From: Nocardioides panacisoli
Lineage (GTDB): Bacteria > Actinomycetota > Actinomycetes > Propionibacteriales > Nocardioidaceae
DNA length: 64,000 nucleotides
Direction: 5' to 3'
NCBI RefSeq assembly: GCF_019448235.1
Contig: NZ_CP080409.1
Coordinates: 2,232,001 to 2,296,000 of the forward strand
Position numbers and translations under genes: made by a program. Of the stretch, positions 8,091-18,545 are shown in pieces. Numbering within the stretch: the first letter of the stretch is position 1; the number at the start of each line of letters is the position of its first letter. The notes under the pieces are model-generated. The model was not told the DNA's origin, ran no database searches, and saw only the letters and a program-made list of their open reading frames with translations.

Positions 8091-9386
8091 TCAGGGCTCC
8101 AGCGCTGCCGCGCCCTCGACGACGCCGAGTGGTTCGGCGGCGATGTCGGTGCGGCGCTGCAGGCCGTCGAAGGCGATGAGGTCCGCGGCGGCGTACGCGC
8201 GGGTGCGGGCGTCGGCGACGTCGTACCCGACGGCGCGGACGGAGAGCACGCGCCCGCCGGCGGTGACCAGTTGCTGCGAGTCGTCGCTCCCCGTCAGCGC
8301 GGTGCCGGCGTGAATGACGTCGACGTCGCTGACGCCGTTCGCGCGGCCGACGCCGGTGATGACGTCGCCCTTGGAGGAGGACTCGGGGTAGCCGGCGGAG
8401 GCGAGCACGACGCTGACGGCCGCGCCGTCACGGAAGCGCGGTGCCGGGACCTCGGCGAGCCGGCCGTGGGCGGCGGCGTGGAGCAGTTGGCCCAGTGGGG
8501 AGTCGAGCAGCGCCAGGACGGGCTGCACGTCGGGGTCGCCGAACCGGGCGTTGAACTCGATGACGCGCGGACCGGCGTCGGTGAGCGCGAGGCCGACGTA
8601 GAGGCAGCCGATGAACGGTGCGCCGCGGGTGCGCATCTCGTCCAGCGTCGGCTGCACGATGTCGTCGATCACCGTCGTGGCGAGGTCCTGCGGCGCCCAC
8701 GGCAGCGGGCTGTAGGAGCCCATGCCGCCGGTGTTGGGGCCGCGGCCGCCGTCGAAGATGCGTTTGAAGTCCTGCGCCGGCTGCAGTGCGTATGCCGTGG
8801 TGCCGTCGCAGACCGCGAACAGCGAGACCTCGGGGCCGTGGAGGAACTCCTCCACCACGACGCGGCCGCACGCCTCCGCGTGGGCGAGGGCCTCGTCGCG
8901 GTCGCTGGTGACCACGACGCCCTTGCCGGCGGCCAGCGCGTCGTCCTTGACGACGTACGGCGTGCCGAACTCGTCCAACGCTGCGGCGGTCTCCTCCGGG
9001 TCGTGGCAGGTGCGAGCACGGGCGGTGGGTACGCCGGCGGCTGCCATGACCTCCTTGGCGAACGCCTTGGAGCCCTCCAGCTCTGCCGCGGCACGATCGG
9101 GCCCGAAGACCGCGATCCCGGCACCGCGGAGGTCGTCGGCGACGCCGGCCACCAGCGGCGCCTCGGGGCCGATGACGACCAGGTCGGCCCCAACCTGCTG
9201 CGCGAGCGCGACCAGCGCTCCCCCGTCGAGCGGATCGACGGCGTGCAGCGTGGCGTCGGTGGCCATGCCCGGATTGCCCGGAGCCGCGTGCAGCGCGGTC
9301 ACCGCCGGGTCCGCAGCGAGCGCGCGGACCAGCGCGTGCTCCCGGCCGCCGGTGCCGACGACGAGGACGGTGAGTTCAGTCGTCAC
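8091..9386 (-). CDS. purD: Phosphoribosylamine--glycine ligase
   Basis: A 431-residue ATP-grasp enzyme forming glycinamide ribonucleotide in purine synthesis. It begins VVGTGGREHALVRAL, followed by APGNPGM, the ATP-grasp segment YVVKDDALAAGKGVVV, and FNARFGDPDVQPVLALL with metal-binding residues. The GTG at 9386 (MTTELTVLVVGTGG) gives the usual length. It is the first gene of a leftward cluster followed by two GNAT genes and then purB. Confidence 0.96.
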   Translation of the reverse strand: MTTELTVLVVGTGGREHALVRALAADPAVTALHAAPGNPGMATDATLHAVDPLDGGALVALAQQVGADLVVIGPEAPLVAGVADDLRGAGIAVFGPDRAAAELEGSKAFAKEVMAAAGVPTARARTCHDPEETAAALDEFGTPYVVKDDALAAGKGVVVTSDRDEALAHAEACGRVVVEEFLHGPEVSLFAVCDGTTAYALQPAQDFKRIFDGGRGPNTGGMGSYSPLPWAPQDLATTVIDDIVQPTLDEMRTRGAPFIGCLYVGLALTDAGPRVIEFNARFGDPDVQPVLALLDSPLGQLLHAAAHGRLAEVPAPRFRDGAAVSVVLASAGYPESSSKGDVITGVGRANGVSDVDVIHAGTALTGSDDSQQLVTAGGRVLSVRAVGYDVADARTRAYAAADLIAFDGLQRRTDIAAEPLGVVEGAAALEP

Positions 9387-9552
9387 GGGCGCTCAGCCTA
9401 CGCGGGGCGGGTGTCAACGAACCCACCGCGGCCCACTGGCTGCTCAGGGCCTGCCTGCTCCCCCAGCGCGGCGTGCGGAACTTGGCGGAGGCCTGATTCA
9501 ACACGCGGTGCGGGTCAACGCAATTGGGACGACTGAAAGGCACGAGACTGGC

Positions 9553-10191
9553 GTGGTGGACCACGGAGCTCGAGGTGTCGAACGAGTGTGGTCGTGGGCT
9601 GCGTCTGGGGCCGAGGCCGAGGCACGCCGCCGCGACGCGCACGAGTTGGTCGGGGAGTACCTCCGGTCCGTCCACTACTTCACGATCGACTATCGACGGC
9701 AGGACGTGCATCCGGAGCTGATCGACGACGGTCCCCGCATCATCGAGGCCAATTCGGAGTGGCTCGATCCGCCGTGGCTCCACGAGGGTTTTGACGCGAT
9801 CGAGTTCGGACTCGAGATCGCCACCGAGTCAGGTGCTGTCTTCTCCCTCACGTGGGATCCACCGGGCGAGCGCGAGGGGATCGGCCTACAGCGCGTCGCA
9901 ATGCTCGGCAGCGGTGTCCACCGCGACGCGGGAGTGGGCATCTGGGACGTGGGTGCGCGCACACCTGCGTGGCGGTTGCTGGTCGGACGACGAATCACCG
10001 GCGTCGACCTTCACTACGAGCCCTGGGACGAGGAGACCGGAAGTCTGTGGTGCCCACGCATCACGGTGCGCGGCGAGAGTGGCCGTGTCGAGATCGTGAT
10101 GGGGGACGCCGAGAACGGCCTCCTCGTGCCATCCGCAGACAACGTTGCAGTGCTTCACTCAGGTACTGAACGATTGGCCGACGGCCACTGA
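9553..10191 (+). CDS. Hypothetical protein in a lower-GC pocket
   Basis: About 212 residues, not assigned to a family. It is soluble and acidic, with HYFTIDYRRQDVHPELIDDGPR near residue 35, the strand-rich GAVFSLTWDPPGEREGIGLQ and a C-terminal region ITGVDLHYEPWDEETGSLWCP followed by GRVEIVMGDAENGLLVPSADN. The GTG at 9553 was chosen because AAAGG lies about 10 bases upstream; GTG at 9556 is equally possible. A short frame-2 reading from 9524 looks partly protein-like, so a frameshift near the start is possible. Base composition is less GC-rich than purD beside it. It could belong to a toxin-immunity or transferred gene pocket; no function is claimed. Confidence 0.6.
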   Translation: MVDHGARGVERVWSWAASGAEAEARRRDAHELVGEYLRSVHYFTIDYRRQDVHPELIDDGPRIIEANSEWLDPPWLHEGFDAIEFGLEIATESGAVFSLTWDPPGEREGIGLQRVAMLGSGVHRDAGVGIWDVGARTPAWRLLVGRRITGVDLHYEPWDEETGSLWCPRITVRGESGRVEIVMGDAENGLLVPSADNVAVLHSGTERLADGH

Positions 10192-10424
10192 CCAACGCCG
10201 GCCGGATCGAGATCCTTACCGCCGCATCCGAGCACCTCGGCACTCCGCCATCTGCAATGTGCTCGACGTTTCTGCTGAGCCCCGGCGTCCCACGGATGCG
10301 CTCCCCGGGCACTTCCGTGGGAGCACCCCGCACAGGCTGTTCCCAACCAACCCCCGGCCTGTCGCAGCGTGCCCTCGGAATGAGGCATCGTCGCCGCAAG
10401 AGCATCGGCTACCAAGTCGTCCGC

Positions 10425-11039
10425 TCACCCGCTCGGACGTGCGTCCCTTTGATCCCATGCAGACGGCGCCGCGGTGAGGGCAGCCACGCACCAGGGGACA
10501 GGCGCGGGCGCCTCTTCGGAAGGCAGTGAGGTCATCCATTCGAGCGCCGCTCGGGCGTCCGCCATGTTCGAGAACAGGCCAAAGCCGTTGAGACTGATCC
10601 CGGTTGCACTCGCGAGGTCATCGGCGTAGGAGTGACAGTGCCACGAGTGGAAATCAAGGGAGTCTTCGGCACCCAACAGTTCGTACCCGAGGAGCGTCCC
10701 TGCGGCTGGTTCCTTGCGGCCCAGGAGGGCGAACCACGGCTGCTCCGGGCCGCCCATGTTCTCGATCAGTCGGCTCGCTTCATCCGGCTTGAGCCCGACA
10801 GCGACCAACTGAGCGTCGGCACACATCGATTGCGCGTGATGCGCCTCGGCAAGGTCTTGAAACCAGTCCCAGTGGTCTGGCCGAGGCAGCTTGTCCTGAA
10901 TGCAGTCGCTGATCGTGATGATCTCGGCGGGGACCGACCGATTACCCGGTGGCGGTGCCGCCGCGCGGACCAATACGTAGCCTCCAGTGATCGGCGACGA
11001 AGCCACGACATTCACGGGCAGATCGTAGGACAGTGACAA
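10425..11039 (-). CDS. Hypothetical protein
   Basis: About 204 residues, family not recognised. Notable segments are PRPDHWDWFQDLAEAHHA, the central LLGYELLGAEDSLDFHSWHC and SLNGFGLFSNMADARAALEWM. The start is uncertain: TTG at 11039 (reading SLSYDLPVNVVASS) or GTG at 11015, neither with a clear ribosome site. It is soluble, with no signal or membrane segment. It lies 110 bp downstream of a DUF4265-like gene on the same strand and converges with the hypothetical gene ending at 10191. Small immunity-type proteins have this general look, but this is only a guess. Confidence 0.55.
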   Translation of the reverse strand: MSLSYDLPVNVVASSPITGGYVLVRAAAPPPGNRSVPAEIITISDCIQDKLPRPDHWDWFQDLAEAHHAQSMCADAQLVAVGLKPDEASRLIENMGGPEQPWFALLGRKEPAAGTLLGYELLGAEDSLDFHSWHCHSYADDLASATGISLNGFGLFSNMADARAALEWMTSLPSEEAPAPVPWCVAALTAAPSAWDQRDARPSG

Positions 11040-11149
11040 CCATACGGCCGCCGATCGGCGGCGTGGGCGCCCCGCAGACCGAACGAGAGCCGGTCGTCCT
11101 GGGGGGCGGCAGGCGGGACAGACAAGCCCGCATCGCGGCATGCATGCTG

Positions 11150-11659
11150 TCAGGTTGTGCGCTGACGGCCGGTCTCGTAGGCCAGATGTTCTGCACGTTC
11201 TTCAAGGGCCAACCTGTTGGCTATCTCCCGCGCTCGAGTGGTGTCGCACCCCAACCCGAGGAGCGCGTCGCTCCAGCCCTCGATGAGGCAACCCATCGCT
11301 CCGAAGGTCTCTACGACTTCCGGCAAGGTGGTCCCGCCCTCGTGCAGGGCCACACGGAAGGTGGACTGGCCACCGTCGGCCAGAACATCAGTGGCCACCA
11401 GTGGACCCTCGGCAGACGCGATGGCCGCGACCTGGTCCCCGAAGTTCAGGTCGTAGGCGAAGAGTGGCACTGCGCACAGCAAGAACGAGCCGTCCGGCTG
11501 CGTTGCGGCGCGCAGTCCTTCCCAGACCTGTCGGCCGCCCTCGGGAGGCAGCGCGCACCACACCGTCGTATCAGCGGCATCGGCTTCGCTGACCGGCACG
11601 AGGCGGCCATCTTGAAACCGTCCCGTGGGACTCGGGTGTTCTAGGTAGTCGGCCCACAT
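11150..11659 (-). CDS. DUF4265-like hypothetical protein
   Basis: 169 residues. The segment FLLCAVPLFAYDLNFGDQVAA followed by a residue-varying strand and STFRVALHEG resembles DUF4265 proteins, whose core is a V-PFFA-x-x-x-x-GD-x-V pattern. DUF4265 has no established function. The ATG at 11659 begins MWADYLEHPSPTGRFQDGR. It is upstream of another small hypothetical gene on the same strand and 85 bp from the DUF222/HNH gene. The family call rests on pattern resemblance alone. Confidence 0.55.
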   Translation of the reverse strand: MWADYLEHPSPTGRFQDGRLVPVSEADAADTTVWCALPPEGGRQVWEGLRAATQPDGSFLLCAVPLFAYDLNFGDQVAAIASAEGPLVATDVLADGGQSTFRVALHEGGTTLPEVVETFGAMGCLIEGWSDALLGLGCDTTRAREIANRLALEERAEHLAYETGRQRTT

Positions 11660-11744
11660 TGGCGCACACCGTACTGAGTCAGGCCTGCACGCTCGTCAGC
11701 ATGTGACGCCCACGGTATCCACGATTGCCTGCGGCGCGCCACCG

Positions 11745-13052
11745 TCAGCTGGTTGTTCGCTCACGCTGGTGGCCGGGCGTGGGTGGGGCTGTGGATCGGT
11801 GGTGGTGGCCGGTCGGGGTGCGGGTGTGGACCGTGTGTCGTGGGCCGGGTCCGGCGCGGGCGACCCAGCCGGGGGCTTGTTTGGCGTAGTTGCAGGCCTC
11901 ACACAGGGCTTGGGTGTTCTCGGTCGTCGTGGGGCCGCCGGTGGCGACGGCGTGGACGTGGTCGGTGTGGCGGATGGGTGCGTCGCAGTAGGGGGTGCGG
12001 CAGGTCTGGTCGCGGGTGGCGATGAAGTCCGCGAGCCCGGCTGGTGCGGTCCGGCTGCGGGAGGTCTGGGCGACCAGGGCTCCGGTGCCGGGGTGGGTGT
12101 AGAGCTGCTGGAACCACAGCCCGACGGCACTGTTGGTGGCGTGGGTGATGAGGTCGCGGGCCCACTGGGCGGGGACGGTGTCGTAACCCTCCAGGTGGGC
12201 CGGCTCACTGTTGCCTTGGAAGAGGGTGCGGTCGGTCAGCACCAGCTTGACCGCCACGTCCGGCCCCACCGCCGGTGAGCGGCCGGTGAGTCGTTCGACC
12301 ATGGCGTCGGCCATCACCTGGCCACGGGACCGCTCATCCCCAGTGCTGCGGGCGGTATCGGCGGCTCCCTTGAGGGCGGCGTAGCAGGCCACCCCGTCCG
12401 CCACCGGGAGCAGTGCGGAGAACCGGACCATGGTGTCGGGGGCGGGACGGATGGAGACGTGCCGGTCGGCGGCGGCCTTGCGGGCCCGGTCGACCAGGCC
12501 GTGGGGGTCGATGCGGTAGACCAGTCGGCGGGCTTCGGCGACCAGTCGCCGGTCACCCCAGCCGGCCGCCTCGGGGCCGTTGAGCTGTCGGTCGACCTCG
12601 GCCCGGTCGCCACGACCCAGGCAGGCGGTCTCGCGGGCGATCAGGGTGGCACGCCACTCACTCAACGACCCCTCCCGCAGTGCGGTGAAACTGTGCGGGA
12701 GCTCGTCGACGAGTGCCTTCGCCAGCCCGAGGTGTCGTCCACCGCGGGTGGGTGACTCGCGGCGAGCCAGCGCGATCTCAGCCCCGACGCCCCGGCCGCG
12801 TTGGGACGCGGGCACGCCGAGGCACTCCTCGGCGGCCTCGCGCTGGTCGGCGAAGTCCACCGTGGCGCGAGCCTGCAACGCCGCGGCGGTGGACTTCAGG
12901 TCCTCCAACTCACGGACCAGGTCGATCAGTTCGGACTCCGAGAGCTGCCCGGGCAGCGGGGTGCCGGCGCGGTCGGCCAGCGTCTCCCGGGTCTCGTGGA
13001 CCTTCTCGAGCAGTTCGAACATGTGTTCGATGATAGTGGTGGCCACCGACAT
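11745..13052 (-). CDS. DUF222 domain HNH endonuclease-like protein (13E12 repeat family type)
   Basis: 435 residues. A long helical DUF222 region spans about residues 20-310. A C-terminal HNH module follows: FIATRDQTCRTPYCDAPIRHTDHVHAVATGG with TENTQALCEACNYAK, including the CxxxxC...H...C-x-x-C zinc/HNH residues. A low-complexity Thr/Pro/His-rich tail ends the protein. ATG at 13052 (MSVATTIIEHMFELL) was chosen because further upstream the frame runs into repeats. Such proteins occur in many copies in actinobacterial genomes and often carry mobile sequence near them; their cellular role is unclear. Confidence 0.85.
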   Translation of the reverse strand: MSVATTIIEHMFELLEKVHETRETLADRAGTPLPGQLSESELIDLVRELEDLKSTAAALQARATVDFADQREAAEECLGVPASQRGRGVGAEIALARRESPTRGGRHLGLAKALVDELPHSFTALREGSLSEWRATLIARETACLGRGDRAEVDRQLNGPEAAGWGDRRLVAEARRLVYRIDPHGLVDRARKAAADRHVSIRPAPDTMVRFSALLPVADGVACYAALKGAADTARSTGDERSRGQVMADAMVERLTGRSPAVGPDVAVKLVLTDRTLFQGNSEPAHLEGYDTVPAQWARDLITHATNSAVGLWFQQLYTHPGTGALVAQTSRSRTAPAGLADFIATRDQTCRTPYCDAPIRHTDHVHAVATGGPTTTENTQALCEACNYAKQAPGWVARAGPGPRHTVHTRTPTGHHHRSTAPPTPGHQRERTTS

Positions 13053-13102
13053 CCGGATGCGGTCGCGGGGACCCTGTGGATGGTCTCGACACGTCGCTCG
13101 CT

Positions 13103-13212
13103 GCGCTCGCTCCGGCTCGACCACCAAGGCCACGTCGCGCTCGGACCTGCGGCGGCGCTCGCTCCGGCTCGACCAGCAAGGCATTGCGCTCGCGCCGGCT
13201 CGACCACCAATA
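13103..13212. repeat. Three direct copies of a 27-bp TCGA-rich repeat
   Basis: Copies at 13103-13129 and 13155-13181 differ at one base, and a third at 13186-13212 is close. Each contains CCGGCTCGACCASCAA. They fill most of the gap between purA and the DUF222/HNH gene. The last 18 bases of the first copy recur inverted at 30926-30943, so this is a dispersed family. Confidence 0.75.
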
Positions 13213-13240
13213 CCCGGTCGACCGCCAAGCAGGGGCGCGG

Positions 13241-14524
<1,284 letters not shown>

Positions 14525-14561
14525 CGCTCGCTCCTAACGCTTGAAGGACCAGCAATGCAAA

Positions 14562-14585
14562 GGCCCCAGCGCTCAGGCTGGGGCT
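14562..14585 (-). terminator. Hairpin terminator downstream of the CoA-transferase gene
   Basis: GGCCCCAGC (14562-14570) pairs with GCTGGGGCT (14577-14585) across a 6-base loop. Read on the minus strand the stem is followed by CCTTTGC, a weak T run. It lies about 100 bp after the CoA-transferase stop and just upstream of purA, so it would end the catabolic operon. Confidence 0.6.
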
Positions 14586-14688
14586 CCTTGCGATGACACG
14601 TTACCAAAGGGTGGCCGTTCGGGGGGTTTCGAGGCTCAGGCCTTGGCGGCCTTCGCACCTCAACCACCGTGGGCGGCTGGGCCACTCC

Positions 14689-15885
14689 TCAACCGTCCTT
14701 GCGGAGCCACTCCTCCAGGCGTTCGCGGTCCGCGCCGAGCACCGGCGGTGCCTTGTGGGCGGTCTTGGTGACCTCGGCACCGCCGGTGTCGAAGAACCGC
14801 AGCGGCGGACCCGGGAGCGTGACGCTGCCCAGCGTCTGGTGGTCGACGTCGACCAGCAGGCCCTGGCTGCGCGCCTGCTCCCACTCATACACCTGGTCGA
14901 TCGGGCGCACCCGACCGGCCGGGATGCCGGCCTCGTCGAGCTTGGCGAAGAGCTCGTCGGGCCCGAACGGCGCGAAGGTCTCCTCCACCAGGCCCACCAG
15001 CCGCTCGCGGTGGGCGACGCGCTCGGCGTTCGTCGCGAGGCCCTCCGCGGCCGGGTCCAGGTCGAAGGCGGCGCAGAACTTCTGCCACAGCTGCTCGCTG
15101 CCCACCGCGATCTGCACCGCACCGTCGCGGCAGTGGAACAGCCCGTACGGCGCGATCGAGGGGTGGTGGTTGCCACTCGCGCGGCTGACCTCCCCGGCGA
15201 CGGTCCACTTGGTGCCGTTGAAGGCGTGGACGCTGACGCCGGCGGCCAGCAGCGAGGTGCGCACCACGGTGCCCTGACCGGTGCGCTCACGGTCGTAGAG
15301 CGCGGCGAGCACGCCGTGCGCGCCGTTCATGCCGGCGAGCAGGTCGCAGATCGGGGTGCCGACCCGCTGCGGCTCCTCGGGCGAGGGCCCGGTGATCGAC
15401 ATCAGGCCGGTCTCGCCCTGCGCGATCTGGTCGTAGCCGGCGCGGGCGCTCTCCGGGCCGTCGTGCCCGAAGCCGGTGATGGAGAGGACGACCAGCCGCG
15501 GGTTGATCGCGTGCAGGTCCTCGAACCCGAGGCCGAGGCGGTCGAGCACGCCGGGACGGAAGTTCTCCACGAAGACGTCGGCGCGGCGTACGAGGTCGCG
15601 CAGCAGGGCGACGTCGTCCTCGGCCTTGAGGTCGAGCGCCACGGACTCCTTGTTGCGGTTGGCCGAGAGGAAGTACGTCGCCTCGTCGGCCCCCTCGCCC
15701 TCCGGCGAGGCGAACGGCGGACCCCAGCCGCGGCTGTCGTCGCCACGGCCCGGCGCCTCGACCTTGATCACGCGGGCGCCGAGGTCGCCCATGATCATCG
15801 TGGCGTGCGGTCCGGCCAGGGCGCGGGACAGGTCGACGACCAGGACACCCGACAGCGGGCCGGCAGCGGTCTCGGACTCGGTCAT
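14689..15885 (-). CDS. CaiB/BaiF family CoA-transferase (class III)
   Basis: 398 residues. Class III CoA-transferases move CoA between carboxylic acids through a catalytic aspartate. The N-terminal VLVVDLSRALAGPHATMIMGDLGARVIKVE is diagnostic. SANRNKESVALDLK and ENFRPGVLDRLGL follow, and the candidate catalytic Asp is in GTPICDLLAGMNGAHG. ATG at 15885 overlaps the amidase stop (ATGA), so the two are co-made. Next to barbiturase, the inferred job is activation of malonate (or methylmalonate from thymine) to its CoA ester. Oxalate or other short acids are alternatives. Confidence 0.9.
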   Translation of the reverse strand: MTESETAAGPLSGVLVVDLSRALAGPHATMIMGDLGARVIKVEAPGRGDDSRGWGPPFASPEGEGADEATYFLSANRNKESVALDLKAEDDVALLRDLVRRADVFVENFRPGVLDRLGLGFEDLHAINPRLVVLSITGFGHDGPESARAGYDQIAQGETGLMSITGPSPEEPQRVGTPICDLLAGMNGAHGVLAALYDRERTGQGTVVRTSLLAAGVSVHAFNGTKWTVAGEVSRASGNHHPSIAPYGLFHCRDGAVQIAVGSEQLWQKFCAAFDLDPAAEGLATNAERVAHRERLVGLVEETFAPFGPDELFAKLDEAGIPAGRVRPIDQVYEWEQARSQGLLVDVDHQTLGSVTLPGPPLRFFDTGGAEVTKTAHKAPPVLGADRERLEEWLRKDG

Positions 15886-17303
15886 CGGGTCTCCTCCAGG
15901 TTCGGCACGCGGGTGCCGGTCGTGGTGCTCTTCTCGATGGCGTGGGCCAGCTGCAGCACGCCGAGGTCGTCGCCGGGGCGGCCCACGACCTGCAGCCCGA
16001 CGGGCAGCCCGGCGGGGGTGAAGGCCAGCGGCACCGACGCGGCCGGCATGCCGGTGGCCGAGATCCAGTAGCAGCCCCGCATCCAGTCCAGGTAGGTCTC
16101 GGTCGGCCGGCCGCCGACCTCGAACGGGTAGCGCTGCGTGCCCGGGAACGGTGTCACAGGCGACACCAGCGTCACCAGGAACTCGTGCTCGTCCAGGAAG
16201 CTGCGCAGCCGGTGGTAGAGCACGGTTCGGCGCCGGCCGGCGTCGAGCAACTGCTCGCCGGTGAGCTCCAGGCCCTGGGTGATGTTCCAGGCGGCGGACT
16301 CGCCGAAGTCGTCGGGCCGCTCGCGGTAGAGGTCGCCCAGTGCGAGGGCGTACCACCACGCCCGCCAGGTGCGGAAGACGTCGTCGGCGTCGGTCAGGTC
16401 GGGGTCGCGGTCGGCGACCTCGCAGCCGAGGTCACGGAGTACGTCGCGCCCCGGCGCCATCGCGGCGACGACGTCCTCGTCGACGGCCAGGCCGCCGAGG
16501 TCGGGACTCCAGGCGACGCGGACGCCGGAGAAGTCGCGGTCCAGCGGGGCACGAAAGGCCTCCACCGGGGTGGACTGCGTCAGCGGCGAGCGCGCGTCGG
16601 GCAGCCCCAGGACGGAGAGGTAGAGCGCCAGGTCCTCGGCCGTGCGCGCCATCGGGCCCGACACCGACTGGGTGAACCAGGCGTCGGCGGCCGGCCACGC
16701 GGGCACACGGCCGATCGAGGGCCGCAGCCCGACGACGTTGCAGAAGCTCGCGGGGTTGCGCAGCGAGCCGCCCATGTCGGTGCCGTCGGCCAACGGCACC
16801 AGGCGCGCGGCGAGCGCGGCGGCGGCGCCACCGCTGCTGCCGCCGGCGGTGCGTTCGGTGTCCCACGGGTTGCGGGTCAGCCCGAAGACCTCGTTCTCGG
16901 TGTGCGACCCGGTGCCCCACTCGGGGGTGTTGGTCTTGCCGACGAGGACGCCGCCGGCCTCCCGGACCCGCTGCGCGACCACGTGGTCGGTGGTCGGCAC
17001 GTGCTGGCGGTACGCCGTGGAGCCGTAGGTCGTGCGGATCCCGGCGGTGTCGACGAGGTCCTTGTGCGCGACCGGCAGTCCGTGCAGCGGACCGACCGGC
17101 TCACCGGCGGCGAGCGCGTCGTCACAGGCCCGGGCGCGGCGTTCGGCCTCCTCGGGCGTGAGCGTCACGATCGCGTTGATGCGCGGGTTGATCCGCTCGA
17201 TGCGCGACAGGTGGGCCGCCAGCACCTCGCGTGCGGAGACCTCCTTGGCCCGCAGCATCGCGGAGAGCTCCGTCGCCGAGCGCAGGCACAGGTCCTCGGT
17301 CAT
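15882..17303 (-). CDS. Amidase signature family hydrolase
   Basis: 473 residues. It carries the Ser-cisSer-Lys triad of the family: lysine in LPVAHKDLVDTAG, cis-Ser in TERTAGGSSGGAAAALA and the nucleophilic Ser in GTDMGGSLRNPA. Start ATG at 17303. It is coupled to a CoA-transferase downstream and separated from barbiturase upstream by a 16-bp perfect hairpin. In context it may be the ureidomalonase step (malonate plus urea) or may hydrolyse malonamate left after carbamoyl transfer. Both roles are inferences; the amidase family itself is certain. Confidence 0.9.
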   Translation of the reverse strand: MTEDLCLRSATELSAMLRAKEVSAREVLAAHLSRIERINPRINAIVTLTPEEAERRARACDDALAAGEPVGPLHGLPVAHKDLVDTAGIRTTYGSTAYRQHVPTTDHVVAQRVREAGGVLVGKTNTPEWGTGSHTENEVFGLTRNPWDTERTAGGSSGGAAAALAARLVPLADGTDMGGSLRNPASFCNVVGLRPSIGRVPAWPAADAWFTQSVSGPMARTAEDLALYLSVLGLPDARSPLTQSTPVEAFRAPLDRDFSGVRVAWSPDLGGLAVDEDVVAAMAPGRDVLRDLGCEVADRDPDLTDADDVFRTWRAWWYALALGDLYRERPDDFGESAAWNITQGLELTGEQLLDAGRRRTVLYHRLRSFLDEHEFLVTLVSPVTPFPGTQRYPFEVGGRPTETYLDWMRGCYWISATGMPAASVPLAFTPAGLPVGLQVVGRPGDDLGVLQLAHAIEKSTTTGTRVPNLEETR

Positions 17304-17329
17304 CAGGTGTCGTCCTTCGTCGTTGGAGC

Positions 17330-17369
17330 GACGTCGGGGCCCGGGCACAGCGGCCCGGGCCCCGACGTC
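17330..17369 (-). terminator. Perfect 16-bp hairpin between barbiturase and amidase
   Basis: Bases 17330-17345 are exactly complementary to 17354-17369 with an 8-base loop. The stem is very GC-rich and has no clear T run after it. It lies just after the barbiturase stop and 26 bp before the amidase start. It could terminate most carbamate kinase-barbiturase transcripts or protect their 3' end while letting some read into the amidase. Confidence 0.7.
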
Positions 17370-17378
17370 AGTGGAGCA

Positions 17379-18500
17379 TCACGGAGCCGGGTAGCCCGTC
17401 GGCTCGTCACCCAGGTCCACGATCGCGGCGACGGGGCCGCCGCCCTCGGGGCCCTGGTGGGCGGCCGAGACGGACACGAAGACCGCCGGGTCGCCGGTGA
17501 CGGCAGCGGTCACGCCGCCGACGCACGCCTTGATCTGGCGGTGCCAGTGGACGTCGGAGTCGTCGAGCATCGCGTTGCGGCGCCCGCGGACCTCGCCGTC
17601 CTGGCTGGCCTCGCACTTGAGGAACAGGTTGACCAGGCGGCCACCGAGGTCGCTGGTGTGCGGCCGCTCGGGCAGCTCCAGGCCGGCGTCGCGGATGGCG
17701 TTCCAGAGGCCGTCCTGGTCCAGCGCGTCGTTCATGACCGAGTGGCCGATGCGGTAGCGGCCACCGACGTTCGGGGCGTTGCCGACCACGACGACCTGGG
17801 CCTGGTCCAGCTCGACACCCGAGGAGCAGGACGCGACCGCGGAGTACAGCTCGCGGCTGTGCATGACGTCCTCGTCGGTGGGCATGTCGATCTCGCCCAG
17901 CGCCACGGCGATGCCGAGTGCGGTGCAGCCGTTGGAGAGGTCCATCGACTCGTGGGTGTGCTCGGTCCACACCGTCTTGCCGCGGCTCTTGGCGTCGCGG
18001 ATGGTGTGGATGGTCAGCAGCGGGGTCTTGGTCTGCACGTAGTGCACGTCGGCGGGGTCCTCGATGCCGGCGCGCTCCATGGCGACCTTCACCGCGTCGG
18101 AGACCTTGGAGACCATCGAGGTGCGGCCGATGTCCTCGGGCGCGAGCTCCTCGCTCATCGCGAAGCCGACGGTGAGGCGCGGCTCCTCGGTGGGCTCGGC
18201 GTCGGTGGTGGCGAAGATCGTGGCGTGGGGGCTGATCACGCCGTCGGTGCCGCCCGACCACACGATCGGGATCTCCTTGACCTGCGCCTCGGGAGCACCC
18301 TTGGCGATGAGGGCCTCACGGAAGGCGCGGTCGGCGATGATGCGGGTGTAGTCGTTGACGCCGCCGTTGCCTTCGGTCTTGCCGATGATGGCGATGACGC
18401 GGTCGGCCTCGAGCACGCCGTCCTCGATGAGCTTGGTGAGCTCACTGGCGTCGGCGACGGAGTGGATCGGGATCTTCCGGACTTCGATGGGCTGGGGCAC
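17379..18500 (-). CDS. Barbiturase (cyanuric acid amidohydrolase/barbiturase family)
   Basis: 373 residues. It hydrolyses barbiturate to ureidomalonate in the oxidative pyrimidine pathway. The family's repeated Lys-Ser active-site architecture is visible: [52 protein letters not shown] and the C-terminal [37 protein letters not shown] resembles Rhodococcus barbiturase rather than AtzD/TrzD as I recall them. GTG start at 18500 with GAGGAAGG upstream. It follows carbamate kinase by 45 bp. Cyanuric acid hydrolase is the alternative, but the surrounding cytosine/uracil genes favour barbiturate. Confidence 0.88.
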   Translation of the reverse strand: MPQPIEVRKIPIHSVADASELTKLIEDGVLEADRVIAIIGKTEGNGGVNDYTRIIADRAFREALIAKGAPEAQVKEIPIVWSGGTDGVISPHATIFATTDAEPTEEPRLTVGFAMSEELAPEDIGRTSMVSKVSDAVKVAMERAGIEDPADVHYVQTKTPLLTIHTIRDAKSRGKTVWTEHTHESMDLSNGCTALGIAVALGEIDMPTDEDVMHSRELYSAVASCSSGVELDQAQVVVVGNAPNVGGRYRIGHSVMNDALDQDGLWNAIRDAGLELPERPHTSDLGGRLVNLFLKCEASQDGEVRGRRNAMLDDSDVHWHRQIKACVGGVTAAVTGDPAVFVSVSAAHQGPEGGGPVAAIVDLGDEPTGYPAP

Positions 18501-18545
18501 GGTGGTTCCTTCCTCGGGGGTTTCCTACGTTCGTGCGTGGGTCGG

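Noticed and set aside
9524..9721. Separate 65-codon gene overlapping the start of the hypothetical gene at 9553
   Set aside because: It overlaps a longer, more protein-like frame and turns into Ser/Arg/Thr-rich shadow sequence after about 15 residues. A frameshift is possible but cannot be shown.
10061..10539. Short open frames between the two hypothetical genes on both strands
   Set aside because: Arg/Pro/Gly-rich translations without ribosome sites or recognisable motifs; treated as non-coding.
17379..18500. Cyanuric acid amidohydrolase (triazine degradation)
   Set aside because: Same family, but no biuret or allophanate hydrolase genes are present, and cytosine/uracil genes are. Barbiturase fits better.
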